58,927 nt of DNA, taken from Clostridia bacterium. GTDB lineage: Bacteria > Bacillota > Clostridia > Christensenellales > Borkfalkiaceae. A program made the translations under genes and the position numbers. Shown here piece by piece: positions 31,361 through 40,650 of the stretch. Under the pieces are notes generated by a model that had not been told where the DNA came from, made no database searches, and saw only the letters and a list, made by a program, of their open reading frames with translations. The stretch lies in the NCBI GenBank assembly GCA_017522945.1, contig JAFWXT010000018.1, forward strand, positions 1 through 58,927. Direction: 5' to 3'. The first letter of the stretch is position 1; each line of letters opens with the position of its first letter.

Positions 31361-31615
31361 ATGGAAAGAAATCTTAGAAAAGAAAGAGTAGGTTTAGTTT
31401 GCTCTGATAAGATGGATAAAACTGTTGTAGTTGTTATCGAACAAAAGAGCAAACACCCACTTTATAAAAAGACAATCACAAAAACTGTTAAGTTTAAAGC
31501 GCACGACGAAAATAACGAATGCGGTATCGGCGACAAGGTAAGAATTGTTGAAACTAGAAAATTAAGTAAAGACAAAAACTGGCGCGTTGCTGAAATCATC
31601 GAAAAGGCTAAGTAA
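31361..31615 (+). CDS. rpsQ: 30S ribosomal protein S17
   Basis: 84 residues, OB fold: [58 protein letters not shown]. Primary 16S-binding protein of the 30S body. Ribosome site GGTGGAGG. Confidence 0.98.
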   Translation: MERNLRKERVGLVCSDKMDKTVVVVIEQKSKHPLYKKTITKTVKFKAHDENNECGIGDKVRIVETRKLSKDKNWRVAEIIEKAK

Positions 31616-31632
31616 GAGGAGGAGGAAGCAAT

Positions 31633-32001
31633 ATGATACAAGCTCAAACAAGATTAACTGCTGCCGACAACTCTGGCGCAAAAGAAATTATGTGCATCAA
31701 GGTTCTTGGTGGTTCATTCCGTAAATTCGGTAACATCGGCGACGTAATCGTTGCAAGCGTAAAGACAGCAACCCCTGGTGGCGCAGTAAAGAAAGGTGAC
31801 GTTGTTAAGGCTGTTATCGTAAGATCAACAAGCGGTTTAAGACGTCCTGACGGCACTCACATCAAATTTGATGATAACGCTGCTGTAATTATCGACTCAC
31901 AAAAACAACCAAGAGGAACTCGTATCTTTGGACCTGTAGCAAGAGAACTACGTGAAAAAGAATACATGAAAATCGTTTCTCTTGCACCAGAAGTGCTATA
32001 A
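31633..32001 (+). CDS. rplN: 50S ribosomal protein L14
   Basis: 122 residues, the standard length: [57 protein letters not shown]. It contacts the 30S subunit and the silencing factor RsfS. Ribosome site AGGAGGAGG. Confidence 0.98.
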   Translation: MIQAQTRLTAADNSGAKEIMCIKVLGGSFRKFGNIGDVIVASVKTATPGGAVKKGDVVKAVIVRSTSGLRRPDGTHIKFDDNAAVIIDSQKQPRGTRIFGPVARELREKEYMKIVSLAPEVL

Positions 32002-32014
32002 GGAGTGACTGACA

Positions 32015-32446
32015 ATGAAAGTTAAAAAGAACGATACCGTTTATGTTCTAACTGGTAAGGATAGTGGTAAAACTGGTAAGGTTTTACGCGCTCTTCCTGA
32101 AAGCAATAGAATAGTTGTTGACGGAATTAATATTCAAAAGAAACACAAAAAAGCACGTTCAGCTCAAGAAACAAGTTCAATCGTTGAACAAGCTGGTCCA
32201 ATCGATGCAAGTAACGTATTAGTTGTATGCCCAGTATGTGGCAAAGCTACAAGAGTTGCTCACGCAGAAGTTGACGGTAAAAAAGTACGTGTATGCAAGA
32301 AGTGTAAAGCTTCTTTAGAAGCTAAGGCAGAAGCTAAAAAAGCACCTGCAAAAAGAGCATCTAAGAAGGCTGACAAAGAAGAAGTAGCTGCTGAAAAACC
32401 AGCAAAGAAAACTTCTAAGAAAAAATCAAATGTTGAAGAAGCATAA
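32015..32446 (+). CDS. rplX: 50S ribosomal protein L24 with C-terminal extension
   Basis: 143 residues; L24 is usually about 100-110. The KOW core is intact ([23 protein letters not shown]), followed by a zinc-type [17 protein letters not shown]. An added ~40-residue Lys/Ala/Glu tail ([15 protein letters not shown] and so on) is probably disordered and rRNA-binding. L24 starts 50S assembly. The stop shares its last A with an ATG at 32446. Confidence 0.96.
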   Translation: MKVKKNDTVYVLTGKDSGKTGKVLRALPESNRIVVDGINIQKKHKKARSAQETSSIVEQAGPIDASNVLVVCPVCGKATRVAHAEVDGKKVRVCKKCKASLEAKAEAKKAPAKRASKKADKEEVAAEKPAKKTSKKKSNVEEA

Positions 32447-32460
32447 TGGAGGACTTCAAA

Positions 32461-33057
32461 GTGGCAGAAAAAAAGACTCAGGTTGCTAACGAACCTGCAA
32501 CCGATTCAAAGTATGTTAGCAGAGTAAGAACGAAATACTTCGAAGAAGTCGTTCCCGCTCTTATCAAAAAATTTAATTATAAAAACGTAAACCAAGTTCC
32601 AAGATTAGTAAAAATTACTATCAACGGTGGTCTTGGTGACGTTAAAGATAACGCAAAGAGCGTTCAACAAGTACAACAAGAATTAACACAAATCGCCGGT
32701 CAAAAACCAGTTTTAACAACTGCTAAAAAGTCAGTTGCTAACTTCAAGGTAAGACAAGGTATGAACGTAGGTATTAAAGTTACTTTACGTGGCGAAAGAA
32801 TGTATGAATTCTTTGACAAATTAGTATCCATCGCTTTACCAAGAGTAAGAGACTTTAAGGGTGTCCCCACTAAGTCATTCGACGGTAGAGGTAACTATGC
32901 AATGGGTGTTAAGGAACAATTAATCTTCCCTGAAATTCAATATGATCAAGTTGAAAAAGTAAGAGGTTTTGACCTTTGTTTCGTAACAACTGCAAACACA
33001 GATGAGGAAGCAAGAGAACTTTTAAGAGCTCTTGGTATGCCTTTTAAAGCAGAGTAA
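32461..33057 (+). CDS. rplE: 50S ribosomal protein L5
   Basis: 198 residues from GTG 32461, chosen because GGAGG (32448-32452) lies 8 nt upstream; an ATG at 32446 overlapping the rplX stop would add five residues but lacks a ribosome site of its own. L5 is about 180 residues in relatives, so there is a polar N-terminal extension of about 20. Core: [58 protein letters not shown]. It binds 5S rRNA. Confidence 0.96.
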   Translation: MAEKKTQVANEPATDSKYVSRVRTKYFEEVVPALIKKFNYKNVNQVPRLVKITINGGLGDVKDNAKSVQQVQQELTQIAGQKPVLTTAKKSVANFKVRQGMNVGIKVTLRGERMYEFFDKLVSIALPRVRDFKGVPTKSFDGRGNYAMGVKEQLIFPEIQYDQVEKVRGFDLCFVTTANTDEEARELLRALGMPFKAE

Positions 33058-33068
33058 GGAGAACGATT

Positions 33069-33254
33069 ATGGCAAAGAAAGCAATGATAAATAAACAACA
33101 GAAAGCACCCAAGTTTTCTACTAGAGCATACACAAGATGTAGCATTTGCGGAAGACCTCACGCAGTTCTTCGCAAATACGGTATCTGCAGAATTTGTTTT
33201 AGAAACTTGGCATACAAAGGGCAAATCCCCGGCGTTAAAAAGGCTAGCTGGTAA
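33069..33254 (+). CDS. rpsN: 30S ribosomal protein S14, zinc type
   Basis: 61 residues, the short type-Z form with CSICGRPH and GICRICFR (CxxC...CxxC) zinc ligands, ending PGVKKASW. Ribosome site AAGGAG. Confidence 0.98.
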   Translation: MAKKAMINKQQKAPKFSTRAYTRCSICGRPHAVLRKYGICRICFRNLAYKGQIPGVKKASW

Positions 33255-33271
33255 GAGGAGGTAAAAAGAAT

Positions 33272-33661
33272 ATGACAGATCCTATTGCTGATATGCTTAC
33301 CCGCATCAGAAATGCGCTGGTTGCTAAGCATGACGAAGTAAACATTCCTACTTCGAATATGAAGAAAGAAATCGCAAGAATTCTTCTTGCTGAAGGTTAT
33401 ATCAAAGGATATGAATTCACCGGTGAAAAGGGCGAAAATATGAAAGTTTCTTTAAAATACGGTGCTCACGGCGAGAAGGTTATATCAGGCTTAAAGAGAA
33501 TTTCAAAACCTGGCTTAAGAATTTATGCTGGTAGTGAAGAATTACCAAAAGTTCTTGGTGGTTTAGGTATTGCTATTATCTCTACACCTAAGGGTGTTAT
33601 GACTGATAAAGAAGCTAGAAAACTTCACCACGGTGGCGAAGTGTTAGCATACGTTTGGTAA
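33272..33661 (+). CDS. rpsH: 30S ribosomal protein S8
   Basis: 129 residues: [15 protein letters not shown] at the N-terminus, [20 protein letters not shown] and GGEVLAYVW at the C-terminus. Central 16S-binding protein; a translational repressor of the spc operon in E. coli. Ribosome site GAGGAGGT. Confidence 0.98.
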   Translation: MTDPIADMLTRIRNALVAKHDEVNIPTSNMKKEIARILLAEGYIKGYEFTGEKGENMKVSLKYGAHGEKVISGLKRISKPGLRIYAGSEELPKVLGGLGIAIISTPKGVMTDKEARKLHHGGEVLAYVW

Positions 33662-33675
33662 GGAGGTAAGGTTTA

Positions 33676-34218
33676 ATGTCAAGAATTGGTAGAGAACCTG
33701 TTGCTATTCCTGCAGGCGTTACAGTAGAAGTTAATAACGAACTAATTACAGTTAAAGGTCCTTTAGGAACTCTTACTCAACCATACGATAGCAAAGCTGT
33801 TACTATCACTGTTGAAGGTAGCACTGCTACTGTTACAAGAACAAGCGATTTAGGCCCTGTAAGAGCTAAACACGGCTTATACAGAGTATTACTTTCAAAC
33901 ATGATCGTTGGTGTAACCAAAGGTTATGAAAAAGGCTTAATCGTAAACGGTGTTGGTTGGAAGGTTGCAATGCAAGGCAAAACCCTTGTAATGAACGTAG
34001 GTTTTTCTAAAGCCGTTGAAATGGTTTGCCCAGAAGGTTTAACTATTACATGTCCATCACAAACTGAAATTAGCGTTAAGGGTATTGATAAAGTATTAGT
34101 AGGCCAAGTTGCTGCTAATATCAGAGCGATTAGACGTCCAGAACCATATCACGGATATGGTATCCGTTATAAAGACGAAGTTATCGTTCGTAAAGAGGGC
34201 AAGACTGCCGGTAAGTAA
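33676..34218 (+). CDS. rplF: 50S ribosomal protein L6
   Basis: 180 residues, two tandem L6 folds: SRIGREPVAIPAGV, VGVTKGYEKGLIVNGVGWK, and the C-terminal RRPEPYHGYGIRYKDEVIVRK (read in parts). Near the GTPase centre. Ribosome site AGGAGGT. Confidence 0.98.
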   Translation: MSRIGREPVAIPAGVTVEVNNELITVKGPLGTLTQPYDSKAVTITVEGSTATVTRTSDLGPVRAKHGLYRVLLSNMIVGVTKGYEKGLIVNGVGWKVAMQGKTLVMNVGFSKAVEMVCPEGLTITCPSQTEISVKGIDKVLVGQVAANIRAIRRPEPYHGYGIRYKDEVIVRKEGKTAGK

Positions 34219-34236
34219 AATAAGGAGTAAATAAGT

Positions 34237-34605
34237 ATGATTTCAAAACTTAATAAAAACGAAGATAGAAAGAAAAGACATGCAAGAGTACGCCTTAAAG
34301 TATCCGGAACAGCAGAATGTCCAAGACTTAGCGTTTATAGAAGTCTTAATCACATTTACGCTCAATTAATTGACGATACAAAGGGTGTAACTTTAGTTGC
34401 ATGCTCAACCGTTGAAAAAGACGTAATGGCTTTAGTTGCAGAAGCTGACAAGAAAGGCGCTGCTAACATTGTAGGTAAAGAACTTGCTAAAAAAGCACTT
34501 GCAAAGGGAATCGAATACGTTGTATTTGACAGAGGCGGTTACCTTTATACCGGTAGAGTGGCATCACTCGCAGACGGCGCAAGAGAAGCCGGACTTAAGT
34601 TCTAA
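34237..34605 (+). CDS. rplR: 50S ribosomal protein L18
   Basis: 122 residues: [61 protein letters not shown] (read in parts). 5S rRNA binder with L5. Ribosome site AAGGAG. Confidence 0.98.
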   Translation: MISKLNKNEDRKKRHARVRLKVSGTAECPRLSVYRSLNHIYAQLIDDTKGVTLVACSTVEKDVMALVAEADKKGAANIVGKELAKKALAKGIEYVVFDRGGYLYTGRVASLADGAREAGLKF

Positions 34606-34619
34606 GGGGAGGCAGAAAA

Positions 34620-35141
34620 ATGGCAAGAGAAAATAACAGACCTCAAAGAAGACAAGAAGCAAATGACGGTTTAATTAAAAAGCTTATCACAGTTAACCGT
34701 GTTACCAAAGTAGTAAAGGGTGGTCGTAAAATGCGTTTCGCTGCTTTAGTAGTAGTTGGTGACGGTGCTGGTAAAGTTGGTTGCGGTATGGGTAAGGCAA
34801 ACGAAGTTCCAGAAGCAATCGAAAAAGCAACTGCTCAAGCAAGAAAGAGCATGAGACCTGTTGCACTTCTTGGAAATACTATTCCTCACGAAGTTGTTGC
34901 AAAATTTGGCAGAGGTTCAGTTTTACTACTTCCTGCTGAAGAAGGTACTGGTGTTATCGCCGGTGGCCCTGTTCGTGCGGTAATGGAAGCAGTAGGTATT
35001 ACAAATATCAGAACGAAATCTCACGGTACAAACAACCCTATCAACATGGTTAAAGCCGTTATCGCTGGTCTAAACGAATTAAAGACTGCTGAACAAGTAG
35101 CTGCTCTTCGTGGTAAGACTGTTGAAGAGATTATCGGTTAA
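34620..35141 (+). CDS. rpsE: 30S ribosomal protein S5
   Basis: 173 residues: dsRBD-like N-terminal domain with [21 protein letters not shown] and [16 protein letters not shown]-terminal [17 protein letters not shown]. It lies at the decoding/mRNA entry region. The short spectinomycin loop (VKGGRKM) has no deletion. Ribosome site GGGGAGG. Confidence 0.98.
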   Translation: MARENNRPQRRQEANDGLIKKLITVNRVTKVVKGGRKMRFAALVVVGDGAGKVGCGMGKANEVPEAIEKATAQARKSMRPVALLGNTIPHEVVAKFGRGSVLLLPAEEGTGVIAGGPVRAVMEAVGITNIRTKSHGTNNPINMVKAVIAGLNELKTAEQVAALRGKTVEEIIG

Positions 35142-35152
35142 GGAGGCACACA

Positions 35153-35347
35153 ATGGCTAACGAAAATAACACAATCGTAAAAGTTACTCTCGTTAAGAGT
35201 ACCGCAGGAAGATTAAAAAATCAGCAGGCTACAATCGCTGCTCTTGGCCTTCATAAGATTGGTCAATCTAAAGAGTTCAAGGATAGCCAAACACTTCAAG
35301 GTATGCTCACCAAAGTTGCGCATCTTGTAAAAGTTGAAAAGCAGTAA
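35153..35347 (+). CDS. rpmD: 50S ribosomal protein L30
   Basis: 64 residues: VKVTLVKSTAGRLKNQQATI, LGLHKIGQSKEFKD, GMLTKVAHLVKVEK. The motif order is normal; L30 is dispensable in some phyla but present here. Ribosome site AGGAGG. Confidence 0.97.
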   Translation: MANENNTIVKVTLVKSTAGRLKNQQATIAALGLHKIGQSKEFKDSQTLQGMLTKVAHLVKVEKQ

Positions 35348-35369
35348 TCATAAGGAAGGTTTATAAATT

Positions 35370-35828
35370 ATGAAATTAGGTTTATTAAAACCTGCTGAAG
35401 GTTCAAGAACTTCTAAGAAGAGACTTGGTAGAGGTATCGGTTCTGGTCTTGGAAAAACAAGTACAAAAGGTCATAAAGGTCAATGGGCAAGAAGCGGCGG
35501 CGGTGTACGTCCTGGTTTCGAAGGTGGCCAAATGCCTTTAACTCGTAGAGTTCCAAAAAGAGGTTTCAAAAATCACTTTAGAAAAGAATACGCAATCATT
35601 AACGTTTGCGATTTAGAAGCTTTAGAAATAGCAGCAGGATCAGTAGTTAACTACGAAATGCTTTTATTAGCAGGTTATATTAAAGAAGTTAAAGGTGCTG
35701 AAGGTTTAAAAGTATTAGGTTCAGGAACATTAACGAAAGCTCTAACCGTAGAAGCGGCTAAGTTTTCTGCAACAGCAAAGGCTGCCATCGAAAATGCAGG
35801 CGGTACTTGCACGGTTGTAGAAGGCTAA
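35370..35828 (+). CDS. rplO: 50S ribosomal protein L15
   Basis: 152 residues: the N-terminal Gly/Arg-rich rRNA tail ([23 protein letters not shown]) and [17 protein letters not shown], then the C-terminal globular domain. Ribosome site AAGGAAGG. 20 bp before secY. Confidence 0.98.
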   Translation: MKLGLLKPAEGSRTSKKRLGRGIGSGLGKTSTKGHKGQWARSGGGVRPGFEGGQMPLTRRVPKRGFKNHFRKEYAIINVCDLEALEIAAGSVVNYEMLLLAGYIKEVKGAEGLKVLGSGTLTKALTVEAAKFSATAKAAIENAGGTCTVVEG

Positions 35829-35848
35829 GCTAAAACGGAGGGCGAGAA

Positions 35849-37174
35849 ATGTTTGAAACTATAAAAAATGCTTTTAAAGTAAAAGAAATAAGAGTTAAAA
35901 TTTTATGGACGCTTTTATTTCTATTGTTGTATAGATTAGGATGTCATATTCCTGTTCCAGGTATCGGTTTAGAACTTATTTCTACTTCTGAACTTGAAAA
36001 GGTAAGCTATCTTTCAATCATGGCTATGATGAACGGTGGTGCGCTTCAACAAGGTACTTGGTTTGCAATGGGTATTAGCCCATATATTAACGCATCAATT
36101 ATCATTCAACTTTTAACGGTAGCTATTCCAGCCCTTGAAAGAATGAGTAAAGCAGGCGAAGAAGGAAGACGTAGAATTAGTAATATCACAAGATATATTG
36201 CAATTTTCCTTGCAGTAGTTCAATCTATCGGTATTTTAATTAACTATAACGATTCTTTAAGTGCAAAGCATGGTTATGAATCATTGTCAGGTTTATTATT
36301 TAACCAAGACTGGCTTGCTTTCGTAGTAGTAATCATTATGTACGCTTCAGGTACTGCAGTAACTATGTGGATTGGTGAAAGAATTACCGACTACGGCGTA
36401 AGCAACGGTGTTTCAATTCTAATCTTCGTAGGCGTTATTTCAAGCGCAGGTCAATACTTCTTAACTCAACTTGACCGTATCATTACAAGCAGTACAACAG
36501 ACGCATTAAACGCATTCTGGGCTTTAATCGGTTATATCGTTGCAATCTTAGTAATCTTTGGTTGTATCGTATTCGTTGATTTAGCTGAAAGAAAAATTCC
36601 CGTTCAATACGCTAAGCAAGTTAAAGGTAGAAAAATGTACGGTGGTCAATCAACCGTTATTCCTATCAAAGTTAACTCAAACGGCGTAATGCCACTTATC
36701 TTCGCGTTCTCAATTTTATCATTCCCAGAACTTGTTATGACAATGTTCTTGGATAGTGGTTCAAAAGCGCTTATTTGGTGGCAAACATATATGGGAACAA
36801 ACAGTTGGTTATATATGGTAGTTTTATGCTTATTAATTTTAGGATTTGCATACTTCTATACTTCAATCCAATTCAGTCCTGAAGATATTTCAAGAAATAT
36901 CCAACAAAACGGTGGTTTCATTCCTGGTATCAGACCTGGTAAGCCAACTACCGAACACTTAAAGCGCATTTCTAACAGAATTACGCTATTCGGCGCAATT
37001 TTCTTAGCTTTAGTAGCGCTTATCCCTTCAATAGTTTTCAGACTTATTGATCAAAGTTCTGCAGCAGTATTTACTGCAACAGGTATGCTTATCTGCGTAT
37101 CGGTAGCATTAGAATTTAACACTGCTTTAGAATCGCAAATAATGATGAAAAATTATAAAGGTTTCTTAAAATAA
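35849..37174 (+). CDS. secY: Protein translocase subunit SecY
   Basis: 441 residues with ten membrane helices. GISPYINASIIIQLL (helix 2), IWIGERITDYGVSNGVSILIF-type segment (here MWIGERITDYGVSNG), YAKQVKGRKMYGGQ in the cytosolic loop, NGVMPLIFAFSI and RPGKPTTEHLKRISNRITLFGA are hallmarks. Core of the Sec channel in the cytoplasmic membrane. Ribosome site GGAGGGCG. Final gene of the classical spc block before adk. Confidence 0.98.
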   Translation: MFETIKNAFKVKEIRVKILWTLLFLLLYRLGCHIPVPGIGLELISTSELEKVSYLSIMAMMNGGALQQGTWFAMGISPYINASIIIQLLTVAIPALERMSKAGEEGRRRISNITRYIAIFLAVVQSIGILINYNDSLSAKHGYESLSGLLFNQDWLAFVVVIIMYASGTAVTMWIGERITDYGVSNGVSILIFVGVISSAGQYFLTQLDRIITSSTTDALNAFWALIGYIVAILVIFGCIVFVDLAERKIPVQYAKQVKGRKMYGGQSTVIPIKVNSNGVMPLIFAFSILSFPELVMTMFLDSGSKALIWWQTYMGTNSWLYMVVLCLLILGFAYFYTSIQFSPEDISRNIQQNGGFIPGIRPGKPTTEHLKRISNRITLFGAIFLALVALIPSIVFRLIDQSSAAVFTATGMLICVSVALEFNTALESQIMMKNYKGFLK

Positions 37175-37187
37175 AAATTTAATAACT

Positions 37188-37211
37188 GCGCTTTGCTTGA
37201 TTGCAAAGCGC
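37188..37211 (+). promoter_or_regulatory. Hairpin between secY and adk
   Basis: GCGCTTTGC (37188-37196), 6-nt loop, GCAAAGCGC (37203-37211): a perfect 9-bp stem with no T-run, ending 16 bp before the adk ATG. It could mark an RNA processing site or modulate adk translation, whose ribosome site is weak. Confidence 0.45.
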
Positions 37212-37227
37212 GGTTAAAAGAAAAACT

Positions 37228-37845
37228 ATGAATATTATATTGTTAGGCGCACCCGGTGCAGGAAAGGGAACTCAAGCTGCATATTTAGTGCAAAAGTATG
37301 GTTTTCCACACATTTCTACGGGCGACATATTTAGAAGTAATATAAAACAACGCACTGAAATTGGCGTACTTGCTAAATCTTTTATTGATAAAGGTCAATT
37401 AGTACCCGATGAAGTAACCTGTAAAATAGTAGAACTAAGACTTGCTGAAGATGACTGCAAAAACGGGTTTTTACTCGATGGTTTTCCAAGAACGGTAAAC
37501 CAAGCAGAAGCGCTTTCAAAAATTGCCGATATCGATTACGTTATCGATATTGAAATACCTTTTGCAAGACTTTTACACCGCTTAACGGGTAGAAGAGTTT
37601 GTCCAAAGTGTAACGCATCTTACCACGTAGATTTTTTAAACGGTAACAACGTTTGTGAATGTGGTGCAGAGCTTATCCACCGCGACGACGATACTGAAGA
37701 AACGGTTAGTAAAAGAATTAACGTATATACAAATCAAACTCAACCACTTATAGATTACTATAAGCAAAGAGGGAAACTTATTTCTGTAAACGGCGATCAA
37801 TCCGTTGAAGAAGTATTTGCCGAAATCGTTGCAAAGTTGGGCTAA
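37228..37845 (+). CDS. adk: Adenylate kinase, zinc-lid type
   Basis: 205 residues from ATG 37228 (MNIILLGAPGAGKGTQAAYL); the frame extends upstream through the hairpin but has no ATG there that would fit. P-loop GAPGAGKGT; FPRTVNQAE; LTGRRVCPKCNASYH opens the lid and CECG closes it, so the four-Cys zinc lid of Gram-positive enzymes is present but with CxC where CxxC is more usual. It converts AMP + ATP to 2 ADP. Only AAAAG precedes the start as ribosome site. The stop is 1 bp before map. Confidence 0.96.
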   Translation: MNIILLGAPGAGKGTQAAYLVQKYGFPHISTGDIFRSNIKQRTEIGVLAKSFIDKGQLVPDEVTCKIVELRLAEDDCKNGFLLDGFPRTVNQAEALSKIADIDYVIDIEIPFARLLHRLTGRRVCPKCNASYHVDFLNGNNVCECGAELIHRDDDTEETVSKRINVYTNQTQPLIDYYKQRGKLISVNGDQSVEEVFAEIVAKLG

Positions 37846-37846
37846 G

Positions 37847-38587
37847 ATGATATACTTAAAAAGTGCAGAAGAATTAGAAAGGATGCGAGTTGCCTGTCAA
37901 ATAACACGCGATACTTTAAATCTTTTAGAGGAAAAGATTCGCGTGGGAATGACGACTAAAGAACTCGACAAAATTGCTTACGATTACATTATTGCATGTG
38001 GCGCAAAACCTGGATTTTTAGGTTTATACGGCTTTCCCGGTAGTATTTGCGTGTCGATAGACGAGCAAGTAGTGCACGGAATACCATCAAGCAGTAGGGT
38101 AATTGAAGAAGGACAAATTGTTAGTGTTGACGTTGGTGCGTTTAAAAACGGATATAACGGCGATGCTGCAAGAACTTTTTGTGTAGGTAACATCACCCCT
38201 GAGAAAAAGAAATTAGTTGAAGTAACTAAGCAATGCTTTTTTGAAGGAATAAAGGATATTTGCGTGGGTAGTGCGATAGGCGACATAGGCTATCAGGTTC
38301 AAACCTATGCGGAGTCAAACGGTTTTTCCGTAGTAAGAGCAATGACTGGTCACGGCATTGGAGCAAAGCTTCATGAAGACCCAGAAGTTAGAAACTATGG
38401 AAAAAAGGGCACAGGAATCCGCCTTCGTGAAGGAATGACACTTGCGATTGAGCCCATGATAAACATGGGAACGCATGAAGTTATAATCGACGGCTGGAAA
38501 TGCGTCACGCGCGATGGATTACCGTCAGCGCATTACGAAAATACCGTTGCAATAACGGCAAACGGTGTTGAAATACTTACCCTTTAA
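37847..38587 (+). CDS. map: Methionine aminopeptidase type I
   Basis: 246 residues from ATG 37847. The five metal ligands are visible: Asp in VSVDVGAF, Asp in NGDAARTF, His in TGHGIGAKLHEDP, Glu in IEPMI and Glu in YENTVAI. It removes the initiator Met from nascent chains. One base separates it from the adk stop, so translation is coupled; no clear ribosome site. Confidence 0.97.
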   Translation: MIYLKSAEELERMRVACQITRDTLNLLEEKIRVGMTTKELDKIAYDYIIACGAKPGFLGLYGFPGSICVSIDEQVVHGIPSSSRVIEEGQIVSVDVGAFKNGYNGDAARTFCVGNITPEKKKLVEVTKQCFFEGIKDICVGSAIGDIGYQVQTYAESNGFSVVRAMTGHGIGAKLHEDPEVRNYGKKGTGIRLREGMTLAIEPMINMGTHEVIIDGWKCVTRDGLPSAHYENTVAITANGVEILTL

Positions 38588-38607
38588 TAATAAATCGGAG
38601 GTAACAA

Positions 38608-38829
38608 ATGTCTAAGGAAGACGTTATAGAAGCCGAAGGCGTGATACTTGAAGCACTGCCAAAAGCAACTTTTAAAGTCAAATTATCTAACGGACATATC
38701 ATAACGGCTTACGTTTCTGGAAAGTTAAGAATGAACTACATTAAAATCATTCCAGGTGACGGTGTAAAACTTGAAATGAGCCCTTATGATTTAACGAAAG
38801 GCAGAATCGTTTGGCGCAGCAAAAATTAA
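38608..38829 (+). CDS. infA: Translation initiation factor IF-1
   Basis: 73 residues, OB fold: [59 protein letters not shown] (read in parts). It blocks the 30S A site during initiation. Ribosome site CGGAGGTAA. No KOW-type L14e-like gene lies between map and infA, unlike in many Clostridia. Confidence 0.98.
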   Translation: MSKEDVIEAEGVILEALPKATFKVKLSNGHIITAYVSGKLRMNYIKIIPGDGVKLEMSPYDLTKGRIVWRSKN

Positions 38830-38868
38830 CCGCCGCGCAAGCAGAAAAATTATCGGAGGATTAAAATA

Positions 38869-38985
38869 ATGAAAGTAAGACCATCTGTTAAGCCTATGTG
38901 TAAAGACTGTAAGATTATCAAAAGAGAAGGCAAAGTTATGTGCATTTGCTCTAAAGATAAAAGCCACAAGCAAAGACAAGGCTAA
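38869..38985 (+). CDS. rpmJ: 50S ribosomal protein L36
   Basis: 38 residues: [20 protein letters not shown] then [18 protein letters not shown]. Zinc ligands C11, C14, C27 and H33; an extra Cys at 25 (CIC) is unusual. The short frame is easy to miss. Ribosome site CGGAGGA 10 nt before ATG 38869. Normal place between infA and rpsM. Confidence 0.97.
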   Translation: MKVRPSVKPMCKDCKIIKREGKVMCICSKDKSHKQRQG

Positions 38986-38999
38986 CGAAAACAATCTTT

Positions 39000-39035
39000 T
39001 TACTTAATCGGAATCATTCCAAGCCGAAAGAGTAA
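39000..39035 (+). promoter_or_regulatory. Stem in the rpmJ-rpsM gap
   Basis: TTACT (39000-39004) pairs with AGTAA (39031-39035) and TCGG (39008-39011) with CCGA (39024-39027). It is placed where S4 controls the alpha operon in other bacteria, but pairing is modest and the similarity to known S4 leaders was not tested. Confidence 0.3.
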
Positions 39036-39091
39036 GAAATCTATATATATTAAAAACTATTAAAAAGGAATAATACGGAGGTATAGAATCA

Positions 39092-39469
39092 ATGGCACGT
39101 ATTGCCGGTGTAGATTTACCGAGAGACAAAAGAATTGAAGCAGGCCTTACCTATATTTACGGTATTGGTTTTGCAACGTCTCAAAAAATATTAAGTGAAA
39201 CGGGTGTTAATCCCGACGTAAGAGTAAAAGACTTAACTGAAGACGACGTTTCAAGATTAAGAGAATATATTGAAAAAAATCTTCGCGTAGAAGGTGAACT
39301 TCGTTCAGACGTTAACTTATCAATTAAAAGACTTATCGAAATTAGCTGTTACCGTGGTGTACGCCACAGAAAGGGTTTACCTGTAAGAGGTCAAAGCTCA
39401 AAGCGTAACGCAAGAACTCGTAAAGGTCCAAGAAGAACGGTCGCTAAGAAAAAGACCGCTAGCAAGTAA
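39092..39469 (+). CDS. rpsM: 30S ribosomal protein S13
   Basis: 125 residues: [41 protein letters not shown], and the basic tail [17 protein letters not shown]. It bridges 30S head to 50S. Ribosome site CGGAGGTA. Confidence 0.98.
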   Translation: MARIAGVDLPRDKRIEAGLTYIYGIGFATSQKILSETGVNPDVRVKDLTEDDVSRLREYIEKNLRVEGELRSDVNLSIKRLIEISCYRGVRHRKGLPVRGQSSKRNARTRKGPRRTVAKKKTASK

Positions 39470-39484
39470 GAGAGGTGAATAGAA

Positions 39485-39874
39485 ATGGCTGTTAAGAAAG
39501 TCGTAAGAAAACGTAAAGAGCTTAAGAAAGTTGATAAAGGTCAAGTTCATATTCAATCTTCTTTTAACAACACAATCGTAACTATTACCGATATGAACGG
39601 TAACGCTTTAGCACAATCAAGTGCTGGTGCATTAGGTTACAGAGGATCAAGAAAGAGTACTCCATTTGCTGCTCAACAAGCATCAGAAACTGCTGCAAGA
39701 AAGGCTATGGAACACGGTCTACGTTCAGTAGAAGTATTCGTAAAAGGTCCTGGTCAAGGAAGAGAATCTGCGATTAGAGCATTAGGCGTATGCGGTATTG
39801 AAGTAACAATGATTCAAGACGTATCACCAATTCCTCACAACGGATGTCGTCCACCAAAACGTCGTAGAGTATAA
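39485..39874 (+). CDS. rpsK: 30S ribosomal protein S11
   Basis: 129 residues: [53 protein letters not shown]. Platform protein near the mRNA exit. Ribosome site AGAGGTGA. Confidence 0.98.
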   Translation: MAVKKVVRKRKELKKVDKGQVHIQSSFNNTIVTITDMNGNALAQSSAGALGYRGSRKSTPFAAQQASETAARKAMEHGLRSVEVFVKGPGQGRESAIRALGVCGIEVTMIQDVSPIPHNGCRPPKRRRV

Positions 39875-39889
39875 TGGAGGTAAGGATAA

Positions 39890-40519
39890 ATGGCTAAATA
39901 TACAGGTGCAAAATGTCGTCTTTGCAGACGTGAAGGGGCAAAGCTTTTCTTAAAAGGCGACAGATGTTATAAAGCGGGTGTTTGCCCATTTGAAAAAAGA
40001 CCGGTTGCTCCCGGCCCTCACGCTAACGCAAGAAAGAAAATTTCTGAATACGGTTTACAACTTCGTGAAAAGCAAAAAACCAAAAGAATTTACGGCGTGT
40101 TAGAAGGTCAATTCAGACATTACTATGAAAGAGCAGACCGTATGAAAGGTATTACCGGTGAAAACATGCTTTCATTACTTGAAAGACGTTTAGATAACGT
40201 TGTTTTCAGAATGGGTATTGCAAATTCTCGTTCACAAGCTCGTCAATTAGTTGCTCACGCTCACTTCACCGTAAACGGTAAGAACGTTGATATCGCTTCT
40301 TACGAAATTAAATTAGGTGACGTAATTGCTGTTAAAGAAACTAAGAAAGACAATAAGTATTTCACAGAACTTAAAGCTTCACCAAAGAACAACAATATGC
40401 CAAAATGGGTTGAATTCGATCCTGAAACTTTAACTGGTAAGGTTCTTGCTTTACCAACAAGAGAAGATATCGATCAACAAATTGCAGAGCATATGATCGT
40501 CGAATTATACTCCAAGTAA
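39890..40519 (+). CDS. rpsD: 30S ribosomal protein S4, zinc form
   Basis: 209 residues: N-terminal Cys-rich part [17 protein letters not shown] (zinc-binding form), [22 protein letters not shown], and an S4 RNA-binding domain with [13 protein letters not shown] and [17 protein letters not shown] (read in parts). Organises 16S assembly. Ribosome site GGAGGTAAGG. Located inside the superoperon between rpsK and rpoA, as in many Clostridia. Confidence 0.98.
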   Translation: MAKYTGAKCRLCRREGAKLFLKGDRCYKAGVCPFEKRPVAPGPHANARKKISEYGLQLREKQKTKRIYGVLEGQFRHYYERADRMKGITGENMLSLLERRLDNVVFRMGIANSRSQARQLVAHAHFTVNGKNVDIASYEIKLGDVIAVKETKKDNKYFTELKASPKNNNMPKWVEFDPETLTGKVLALPTREDIDQQIAEHMIVELYSK

Positions 40520-40530
40520 TAGATAAAGCG

Positions 40531-40555
40531 TTTGCCCCAAAAATTTTGGGGCAAA
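40531..40555 (+). promoter_or_regulatory. Perfect palindrome between rpsD and rpoA
   Basis: TTTGCCCCAAAA (40531-40542) and TTTTGGGGCAAA (40544-40555) are exact inverted copies around one base. No T-run follows (ATACAAG), so it is not a standard terminator. A second, weaker hairpin GTTACA/TGTAAC follows at about 40602-40620. Confidence 0.6.
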
Positions 40556-40650
40556 TACAAGAAATATATAAGGTCCGTATCGAATGGATTGTGCGGCAGG
40601 CGTTACAAAAAAGCGTGTAACGTAATAAATTTCAGGAGGAAAACGCTACT

